Shown one piece after another: positions 55,831-64,000 of a stretch of DNA of 64,000 nt. Below the pieces are notes generated by a model. It did not search any database, was not told where the DNA came from, and worked only from the letters and a program-made list of their open reading frames with translations. The stretch is from Acanthosepion pharaonis (taxonomy: Eukaryota > Mollusca > Cephalopoda > Sepiida > Sepiidae): the NCBI GenBank assembly GCA_903632075.3, contig CAHIKZ030000586.1, forward strand, positions 492,001 to 556,000, given 5' to 3'. The position numbers and the translations under genes are program-made. How positions within the stretch are numbered: position 1 is the stretch's first letter; every line of letters starts with the position of its first letter.

Positions 55831-56340
55831 ATGTAGTTAGGGCACTAAGGAAAAAAAGATCATCTGAGCAGTTACCATTAAAATATTTGTAGAAAGGACA
55901 GAGGGAAACCCTATTAGGTTGGTGAGAAAATGACTGAAGTTGAGATGCCAAGTCAGGATCAGTTATATTGCAGATCTTTCTTTAGATTTTGTCAAGAACT
56001 TCATGATGAATAATAGGAGCAGGACAAAATTCAAGGCAGTTGACTGTCAGCATTCCAGCAAGTCCTGCAGCCAAGTTAGTTAAAAAAATAATGCTCTGCA
56101 TTCTCTTGGATCTCATCAGTTTGACTGAGAGAAGGTTTATGTAGTCTCAGCAATGCAACACCTCCATACACCAATTTCCAGGCAAGCAACCTAGATAGAT
56201 CAATGCAGTCTCATGACCTGGGGATCTTGACTGACCAAAGAGTTAATCTCATTGGATAGATTTTCAAATGAAACTGAGATTAAACATTTTATATTAAAAT
56301 TCAGCTATTATGTCAAGTTGAGAACTTATGAATGCATCTT
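55831..56340. other. Probable further repeat sequence, unclassified
   Basis: Moderately less AT-rich. It may continue family C beyond the part shared with copy 1. No open frame or termini recognised. Confidence 0.35.
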
Positions 56341-56344
56341 TATA

Positions 56345-57070
56345 TACTGGGTGCAATGGAGAAATTGTTGCCATTTTGTATTTTTAATTTTGTGCTTGCA
56401 TGTTTGTTTTTGATTTTGTCAACTGCACAGTATAGTAGGGTCAGTTGGGCACCATCTGTGAAAAAGAGAGCAACATAAGGCAATTCACTCTATCAGGAAT
56501 TTGGAAAGGGCATGCTGTACTGTTTTGCATTAATGCTGGAAGCTCCAATACAAACATTTCAGATTGTTTGTGTATCAATCTGAGGACAGCACTGACGATT
56601 CAGAAAGTGTTGGATGATATATCCAGTTAACATCATGGTGTTTGGAATGATCACTAGTGATGTTGATGTTAAGCCTCCATTCATCCTACAGGGTCTCAGA
56701 CTCAAACTACACAGGCCTACTTCAAGAGCTCTTGCATCTGGCCACCTAACTCTCCAGACTCAACCCCCTTGATTATTATGGGTGGGGTGCAGTTGAGTGA
56801 GAGACCAACAAAACTCCTTGAAACACTGAAGATGAACTGAAGGCAAGGATTATGGCAGCATTTACCAACTTAAACTAGGAGACCATCTAGAAGAGATGCA
56901 GGAAATTCCAAAGTCATCTTGAGGCCGTGGTTGAAGCCAAAACTGATTTTATTGGATAAATTTACTCTTTAGTATTTCAAGATATTTTTGTGTAATATCT
57001 ATTAAAATGAAATGTCAGTGTTATTTTCCTTTTTTGTGTAATTTAGACAACCATTTATCTGTCACACCGT
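56345..57070 (+). mobile_element. Mariner-family element, internally deleted (copy 2)
   Basis: The left end (TACTGGGTGCAATGGAGAAA) and right end (reading in reverse ACGGTGTGACAGATAAATGG) match copy 1 at 43.8 kb. The interior follows copy 1 closely ('gggcaccatctgtgaaaaag', 'gatcactagtgatg', 'gtctcagactcaaac'). The deletion is larger: it runs from the 'KS..E' region straight to 'atctggccacctaactctcc', which encodes WPPNSPD, so the WQQD box is gone. Copy 2 keeps a longer 3' coding part. The terminal TA on the right has been replaced by a CT microsatellite. Confidence 0.85.
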
Positions 57071-57104
57071 CTCTTTCTCTCTCTCTCTCTCTTTCTCTCT
57101 CTCT
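57070..57104. repeat. (CT)n microsatellite
   Basis: CT/TTTCT run directly at the right terminus of the mariner copy. Confidence 0.95.
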
Positions 57105-57109
57105 ATATA

Positions 57110-58285
57110 TTATTATTACTATTATTTACAGTGCCATGTGTCAGGTAATGTAATTCAATAGTTTCGTTGATTGATTTATGCAGAAGACAGGTTCAGATAA
57201 TCCTTGTAAATTAGTTTTATTTGAACATGTTTAGTGTAAGTTGAGAAAGATTATCACTATACAGTGTAATGTAAAAAGACTTTAATTTCTTTTGAGTTCC
57301 TCGTGAGGTGACAACGATGATAGTTTGTTATTTTAGAACAATATATGTGTGATTCACTTCCACAAAGTATACCAAAATATGAGAGCTACTCAAGGTTGGT
57401 AATTCAATAAACTGTGCTATATCATCAATGTTGTTTTGCTTGTAATAGGATTGATTGCTTTGGATATATCAAGTATAGCCAATGAGTGGCAGTACTAATA
57501 TTACCATTCTTTTTTACATAGATTCCAATGGCACATTTTAGCCTGTATCCAAAATATTGTATTTTGGTCAAGGAAATTTAAGCTTGTCATTATGGGCAAA
57601 TGTTCTCAGTAATAGGCATCTCAAGGTGGAGAGTGAGGGATTCCTTACCATTTGCAGAATTGCATCAGCATGTGGTATTCATTACCATTGACTGTTGATC
57701 AACAGATTATAGCTGACTTGGTAAAAATCAATGTCCAACAAGGCAGAATGAAATTATGGATCAAAAATTAAATTGTATTTGCTAATGCTGAGAAAGGGAG
57801 ACGTAATGGCTCAAATAATGCAACTGGACACAAAGACTGCAAGGAAATAGAATGATTTCCAGATGTTGAGAGAGGCAGAAATGACTAAAGCAATACAGAC
57901 TCTGATTGAAAAGACCTTGGCCAATAGAATATATGATTTTCATTGGAGCAAGTTAAAAAAGGCTAAAGAAAGTTAAACTCTGTTAAAGATGAGTGGAAAA
58001 TTATATTAGAGAATGTCAAGTTATGAATCAACTGAAATTCAGTACATGAACAGAATAAAAAAACTTCTAATTGTGAATTTCATAAATGAGTAATGTCAAA
58101 TTATCTTTTCTCAAGTTTTTTTTTTCTCAGTTACTTTTGCATTTCCTGTTAACTTGTATCAATGAAAAAGACTTTGATATGCAGTTTTTAAACTGATCTT
58201 GCTTTCCTAGAGTATATGTTTGTTTTGAACTAATAATTCCATATCATTTTATATCAGGTCACTCTAAAAGTGCTACTGGTCACAT
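57110..58285. other. Unrecognised sequence
   Basis: 57280-57330 and 57600-57720 are less AT-rich. No family motif, open frame or termini recognised, though composition suggests old repeat material. Confidence 0.4.
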
Positions 58286-58289
58286 GTAA

Positions 58290-58790
58290 CCCAATACTAT
58301 TTGGTTAGTTATTATCAACACCCCCATAAAGCTTTTCTGCTAAGGAGATGGTGGGGTGCTAGACACTCAGTAGGATTAAAAACAATGGCAGCTGAACATT
58401 GTTGTAAGTTTAATGGCAATCTAACACAATGAGGTAGACTGGGCTATATAGTTATTCATGCAACCAGTGCAATGAGGACATTGGCATCACTGGCCAGAAT
58501 GTTTTCTAGACTTCCTAGACTGAAGTCAACAGCCAGGGCAAGAGGCTCCCTTGATGGAATCAATGGCCACATATCAATGACCAAGGTGAGCCTTTAATTG
58601 TAGCATCAACTGTGGTTTGACCTAGAGAGAGATGGGGTCAGACAGGTTTATATGCCCAAGTCACACACAGGAATAAAATAACCTCCAACCCAGATATTTG
58701 GAGGAAACTGGTCAGGTGCTAAGTTGCACAGTGACACTATGATCACACCTTGTCATGGGACATGATGATGACGAGGATTTCATGTTAATG
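58290..58790 (+). repeat. Probable dispersed repeat, LINE 3'-end-like
   Basis: A block of about 500 bp of more balanced composition ('gcaagaggctcccttgatgg', 'accaaggtgagcctttaat', 'gacctagagagagatggggt', 'tcacaccttgtcatgggac') ends in a 'gatgatgatgac'-like short tandem tail. The tail and composition fit the 3' end of a non-LTR element. There is no second copy in the window. The class is inferred. Confidence 0.4.
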
Positions 58791-58799
58791 ATATTATAA

Positions 58800-60870
58800 T
58801 GTTAATATTTCCTACTATATTACATGTACATGCACAATCAGATGTTTGCTTTTTTAGTGAAATGAAAATTTCTATGTCTGTAGTTATCTGAGAAGAAGAA
58901 ATGATATAAGAAAAGGGGATGCTTAATAGATATTCATTGCTTCTCAGACAATAGAAACATAATTGCATGTGCTGACAGATTGATTTAATCTAATAAGATT
59001 GATTCACAGCAGTGAACTGTTTCATTTTTGTTATCAAATATAATAAATTTTGAAAAAATCCAATTGAATATTTCTTTCTAATCAAATTTCTAATGCACTC
59101 ATCAGAATATGAAGAATAATAAAAAATATGAAGATCAACGATTCAAAAACATTTTTGGGATTTCTAAGCATCATCTGTGGCAAGTGACTGATGGGGATTT
59201 TTGCCAGATGTAATGTTCAAATTCACAATAACAGTAAAGGAATTAGATAAATGTATGGAAGGCATTAGGTTTGAATTTAAAACCAGGCATGACAGCTAAG
59301 CAAGTAATAGTAATATGGACAGCCTATGTGGTTTCACATCTCAACTGATACTTTAAAAGGAAAATTATATCTGAGTGTTGTCCAGAGTAGATTATGTTAA
59401 AATATTTATTTCTCAATGCAAGCAGTCAATCAGGAGGCACTGATTTCCAGTATTCTATAGAGATTGATTCTCAGTATTCTAAATAACAATTCCAGGAAAG
59501 CTGTTTCATATTAGAGTGAAATGAGTTTTCATATGGAATTATTCCATTTTGTCCATCCCTTGATTGTTTTTCTGTATTAACATTGGAAAAAGGTCAGTGG
59601 AAAAATATCTTCAATCAGTCATGCAGCAACATCAAGTTTACATTATGAATGTAGACAACTGGCTTTATCTTCCATCTTCAATGGGGTTTATATTCTGGGG
59701 AAACAAATATCTTCAAGAAGGCCATTTTATGATATATCAATGCAATATTTCAGACTTGCATGAACCTGCAAAGTAATGAACATATATTTTGCCTGCAGAA
59801 CTACTTTCTATTCTGTTAGTGGTTAATACAGTCTTTTTCCTTGGTGTTATTTTCTTTTTGCTAAAAGTTGTCAATAGAATGCAACTGTGTTACAGTGTTC
59901 ATTGGACAATGGTAACTTTTGGGGATCACCAGTGTTTATTATCAACTTTTGATGAGGCATCCTGATACCATTTTGGATTAAGAAGAGAAGAATGTCTGCA
60001 TGTGTGTTATCTAAGTTAATCTTTGGAAATGCCATGACCGCAGCTTCTGATTATGAGAGCAGCAATTCATTCAGTGCTGTACATTGATTTACACATGATA
60101 AATCTTTTACAAATCTAAATAGCATGTAAAGATATGAATGAAAAATGTTTTTATGCTGAAAACAGCCATAACAATTAGATCTCACTTTCTTGAAATATAA
60201 CAGAACAAAGCAATTCAGTTTTTAATTTTTTTCTTTAACTTTTACACTTAAAAGATTCTCTTATTTTTGGAATTTTTTCTGCTCTTGGCACTTGTCTGAC
60301 ATCTTTAGAAAATCTTACAAAATTTAGATTTCATTAAAATAGCAGAAATAATTTTTTCTCTCCTTTGTTCAAGGCAAATTATTTTAAGTTGAAAAAACAG
60401 CTTAAAATACAGATATCACCATTGTGATATTCTTTAGTTTGGTCTGTAAAGAGAAATATTACTGAATTTCTTTTCAATGGGAATTGTTTGTAGTTAATGC
60501 AAAGTTTTCTTATTTCAAGTTTAATTTCCAGTGATATAAGATTTATGATTTAAAACTATCATTCAAAAGATCAAATTCAGTGAAAGTACAAAATGCAAAC
60601 TTTGAAATTGCCAAGGTGGATATTGTTGTTTGTTTATTTTTAACCTCAAATGATTCTATTTTTCAAAATGTCTTTACCAATCAGATCACAGGTAGCATTA
60701 ATTTTGTTTCTGTTTATCTGAATTTGTGACATTTGACTTTATATTTTATTTTTTGTTTATTTCTATTTGTTTTTTTTAATCTTGCTTTTCTGAAGTTGAT
60801 GTGTAGTGGTTTATCTTACCATTGTTGTTTAATTCCGACGGAATCACCAAATATGTAATGGCTTGTATAT
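58800..60870. other. Long AT-rich interval, nothing recognised
   Basis: The plus-strand frame 59564-59776 (70 codons) has no motif. No repeat ends seen. The block 60180-60830 is repeat-poor. Confidence 0.5.
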
Positions 60871-60874
60871 TCCT

Positions 60875-60892
60875 TGAACGTCGGTGTCACCA
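60875..60892 (-). promoter_or_regulatory. Primer-binding site, tRNA-Trp type
   Basis: On the minus strand TGGTGACACCGACGTTCA follows the LTR end by two bases. It matches the TGGTGACCCCGACGT site complementary to the 3' end of tRNA-Trp at nearly every position. A second, weaker look-alike (TTGGTGATTCCGTCGG) lies about 35 bp further downstream. Confidence 0.7.
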
Positions 60893-60894
60893 TT

Positions 60895-61594
60895 TGTAGT
60901 GAACGTTGAACAACGAACATCGCGGTCATCAATATATGTTGATATAGAGTTACCAATATTTAACTTTGGCTAAGAAAGATGAGATTAAGGACAATGCGTG
61001 AACGCAATGCAATTTATACTTGACGTAAATAGCACATAGAATAAAATACAAAACTGAACTGAATGATTCCAAAACATAACAATTAAATATATTAATGTTT
61101 GATGTACATGCATGCAAACTGAAAAGGTAGGACAGAGTCGTGTCCCTTTGACTTGGTAATATTTGTACCGGAGTTCATATTAAGAAGAAGTAATATTGAA
61201 CTTGTAATTTAGAAAAATAAAGTTTGGGATTGCAAGTTCTAAAGTTGATAAAAGTTCAGGGGTGATTTCAGAGTTTGTAAATATTGGTAATTGTCTTTAA
61301 CGTCTGGTCAGCAATGACTAAGACGGGCGTTCCTGAAGGTTACATCTTGGCACTTGGTAGCAAGGAATGAGAAGTGCAAGAGAGATGAATGAAAAACTAC
61401 TACTCAAAAAGTTCACACGTGTTCGGTTTATATAATGGTCGTGTACCATGTGGGAGGCTCAAACGGAGAACGCGGGAAAAACAGATTGGTCGCATGCAGG
61501 TGGTTTGATTGGTCAGAACTGACCAATCAGCAAGCTAGATTGGAGGTGATTGACCAATGAATACTTGTTATATTATATGAAAGTAGGATGTTAC
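60895..61594 (-). repeat. Solo or 5' LTR of a Ty3/gypsy-type element
   Basis: On the minus strand the block opens with about 100 bp containing five CCAAT/ATTGG boxes (61485-61557), then a TATA-like CATTATATAAACC (about 61425-61437), and ends ACTACA just before a tRNA-Trp primer-binding site. That is promoter, transcribed region and PBS in LTR order. It keeps many CpGs (for example 'acggagaacgcgggaaaaac', 'cgtgttcgg'), unlike the rest of the window, which suggests a younger insertion or selection. No gag-pol follows. The upper boundary near 61594 is approximate. Confidence 0.65.
61507..61528. promoter_or_regulatory. Palindromic double CCAAT box
   Basis: GATTGGTCAG and CTGACCAATC form a perfect 10-bp palindrome with a 2-nt centre, presenting CCAAT boxes on both strands in the LTR promoter region. 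Confidence 0.75.
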
Positions 61595-61599
61595 TTACC

Positions 61600-63485
61600 A
61601 GATAGGAAGAGTGCATTTCCTAAAAAGAGGTAAGGCTGGTTTGTTGTGGAAGATCCTACAGATGCAAATAAATATTTTTGCCTAATATCATGATTATTTA
61701 CAAAGGTTCTTTCAGTTTTTTCATTTCATAATTTATAATGCTTTTTCATCATAAAATCATGAGATAATGTTCTGAGAATAACATGAATAAAAATTGAAAT
61801 ATTAACAAAATCAACCACACATGCTTTTTGTTAATTAAATATTGATTCTCCCACAACTATATTTTGTTTGCATGTTAGTCAAGTTCAAGTTTAAACAGAT
61901 TTTTGTTAAATTAGAAACATTAATATATTGTGATTGCAGTATGAAATGATAATCAGAAATCCAGATTGTTCTTTAGTAGTGTGTTTAGTTTGAAAGAATG
62001 AATATACTGCTGAATAACCAGGTGTTGTTGGAAATCTTTGCACATAGCTAATAGCACTTTCTAAAAACTTCCTTCATGATAAAAAAATTTAATTCACAAA
62101 AAATTCAATGCCTATGAATGCAAAACTGAATCTCATGCCTCATAATCTAATAAAGCAGACGATTCAAAACCTTTATGTTAAATAATGGAGATAATTTCTC
62201 TTTTCTAATTTATTGAATTATGTCAATGTCTCAAGTAGAAAGAAAAATATTTAAGGCATGAGAAATTAAGTAATATTTTTCTTCTTTTATATACCACATT
62301 ACACATGAGCGATCATGGTTCTCTACAACTTCCTATCATTTATAGCTGTATGCATTGTTTGTTTTCTTCCTATGCCCCCCCCCTTTTTTGCCATCTATTT
62401 ACACAATCTTGTTAGGTTACATCTCTAAAATTACTTTTTTAGATTCCGTATGTAGTGCAAGTTTTCAGGACCAGTTTTTTACACAAAAAATAGGGGAAAC
62501 ACAGGCAATTTTTTTTGAATTTTCACTAACAAGTTGATCTATACACAGGTATTTTCTTCTTCAGGGGTTAAAATCCATGCAAAACAATTCTGGGGTCACA
62601 CTATGCATGCTACAAAAACATTCACTAGCAACAAATTTACCAAAGTAAATATTATTCATATTAAAACAAGAAAACATTTCATAAAATATCTATTTTTAAG
62701 GTAAAGAACATCCCAAGATTCACTGTTTAATTTAAAAAATATTAATTATGTTGCATGACAGTTTTTCAATAATAATTACATCATTAAAATTCAATTACTT
62801 TATCATTATTTTATTGAAAATGTCCAATTTTCATTGGATTGTAAAAGTGATTCAAAATAATACAAAAGTATAATATTGCAGTTTTTAATATCGAATCCAA
62901 AATTTTGAAAAATCATCACAAAAATGACTTCGATATCAACTATAAAATCAGAATTTTCCCATCCTGTGATAATTAATAAGATTGATGGAAAATATTGTAA
63001 AATTAACTCATTTAGCATATATAGTTTTGCCACTAAATTTGGCAAAGTTAAACAATAAGTAAAGACGTATTGTAAAGCTGGCTTTTTTAGATTACATACC
63101 AGCAAAGCACTACAGCAATTTAATAAGCATAATTAAAGGGTTGCCATTTTTAGGAGTTGGATTTTTTCCAGTTTTGTAACTTTTAAAATACTTTGTAATT
63201 ACATTAGTTTATTAAAATAAGATTAAAATACCAATATTGTGAATTAGTTGATCTGTATAGGTTTCATGCAGCCTTTATTCCAGATTAGTAAGATTATTGT
63301 TTGTAATTACCATATTCATTGTAGTCTAATAAGTAGGAATCACTTAATACTTACATTCTAAATAATAGTGGTTGTTTTATATACCATAGCACCTTGCCAA
63401 ATGTAAAATATAGTAAGCAACTGAATTTTGGTTGAAACTGAGTTCCTGTTGTGACTTAAGCTCAATACAGACAGTAGAACTTGCA
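61600..63485. other. AT-rich sequence, nothing recognised
   Basis: Includes a poly-C/poly-T run at 62375-62390. Frames at 62355-62537 (plus) and 62806-63105 (minus) have no motif. Confidence 0.5.
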
Positions 63486-63489
63486 CACT

Positions 63490-64000
63490 ATAAGATCCAA
63501 CACTAAAGATGCTGGAAAAATAGTCAGTTCCCTGTTCTGTTGACGTAAGTTTCTGACCCCTCCTGCTATACTCTACCTTTACAAGAGTCAGATGATGCCG
63601 AAAATGACTTACTGCTGCCATATATGGGTAGAAGCTGCCTGGCCTTCACTTTCTAGTTTCAATAGAGTTCAAAAGTGCCTCCATGTCCTTGTAGGTGATG
63701 AATTATTTTCCACTTTACAACCCCTTTCTCACAGATGAAATGTTGCATGTCTCTTGCTACTCTATTGTTATTTCCATAGAAAGTGTATAGAAGGACTATG
63801 TTCCTTAAATCCACCAGTTCTAATATTCATGGTTAAGACCTGCCATATAGTAAGCCATCCTCATTCTCTTTGTATTCCATTGGTGAGATGTAAGTTCCAC
63901 TCGAACAGCTTCTCCCCATGAATCACTGCTTTGTGAAATCAACTTCTAAAAGGATGTGTCCATGATCATTACCATTTTAATCTGTTCAAGTTTAGGTTAT
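63490..64000 (+). pseudogene. Jockey-like LINE, RT C-terminal remnant (copy 2), runs off window
   Basis: The plus strand reads RKFLTPPAILYLYKSQMMPK then MTYCCHIWVEAAWPSLSSFN, RVQKCLHVLVGDELFSTLQP, and further on HPHSLCIPLVRCKFHSNSF. These are consecutive blocks of the C-terminal half of jockey-type LINE proteins (the 'YCCHIWAGA' box and the 'SLHIP.VRRKFHSDSF' end). A few stops interrupt otherwise long readable frames, so it is better kept than copy 1 at 48.2 kb. It continues past the window end. The minus-strand frame 63358-63621 is a shadow. Confidence 0.8.

Overview
This is a 64 kb stretch of AT-rich (roughly 70% A+T by eye) animal nuclear DNA with no complete protein-coding gene, no rRNA or tRNA gene and no CRISPR array. 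The mix of mobile elements points to a lophotrochozoan, most likely a coleoid cephalopod of the octopus type. The evidence is tRNA-headed SINEs with a tail containing CACCTGAAGAAGGC, decayed jockey-like LINEs, RTE-like LINE 3' ends, Tc1/mariner deletion derivatives, Ty3/gypsy remnants, and long (TA)n, (CA)n and (TATG)n microsatellites. The organism is inferred from remembered resemblance of these families, not from a marker gene.

Layout. 0-10 kb: SINE fragments, a large foldback element (1.74-2.44 kb), a decayed mariner transposase (minus), a Tc1-like deletion derivative (3.94-4.83 kb), further SINEs and microsatellites. 10-14 kb: AT-rich unique sequence, a pyrimidine tract and a candidate terminal exon (13.34 kb). 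14.0-17.8 kb: a minus-strand Ty3/gypsy element in ruins, bounded by a pair of diverged direct repeats that I read as its LTRs. 17.8-21.7 kb: mostly unique. 21.7-24 kb: two Tc1 transposase remains on the minus strand, a SINE between them and a jockey LINE scrap. 25.9-30.3 kb: an RTE-like LINE 3' end, a SINE, a Tc1 remnant and a minus-strand LINE RT. 31-43 kb: microsatellites, small palindromic MITEs, a 98-bp tandem repeat, an LTR-like block with a Trp-type primer-binding site (39.4-40.3 kb), and a 640-bp hAT-type element with a perfect 8-bp target duplication (41.8-42.5 kb). 43.8-57.1 kb: two copies of one mariner family with different internal deletions, two jockey LINE 3' ends counting the one at the window end, and two foldback SINEs. 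48.8-51.9 kb is a repeat-poor block holding a perfect 20-bp-arm hairpin and the best candidate protein-coding exon of the window (51.33-51.40 kb, minus). 60.9-61.6 kb: a CpG-containing solo LTR with a Trp-type PBS and five CCAAT boxes. 63.5-64 kb: another jockey LINE 3' end running off the window.

How it fits together. The window reads as an intergenic or large-intron interval colonised by successive waves of transposons, nearly all dead. Two things may still matter for function: the short candidate exons embedded in unique sequence, and the relatively well-kept solo LTR promoter. The most unusual recurring pattern is that three of seven copies of the main SINE family carry a reverse complement of their own 3' part upstream of the tRNA-like head, each with a different junction. 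All protein identities rest on motifs read by eye in decayed frames; no database search was possible.
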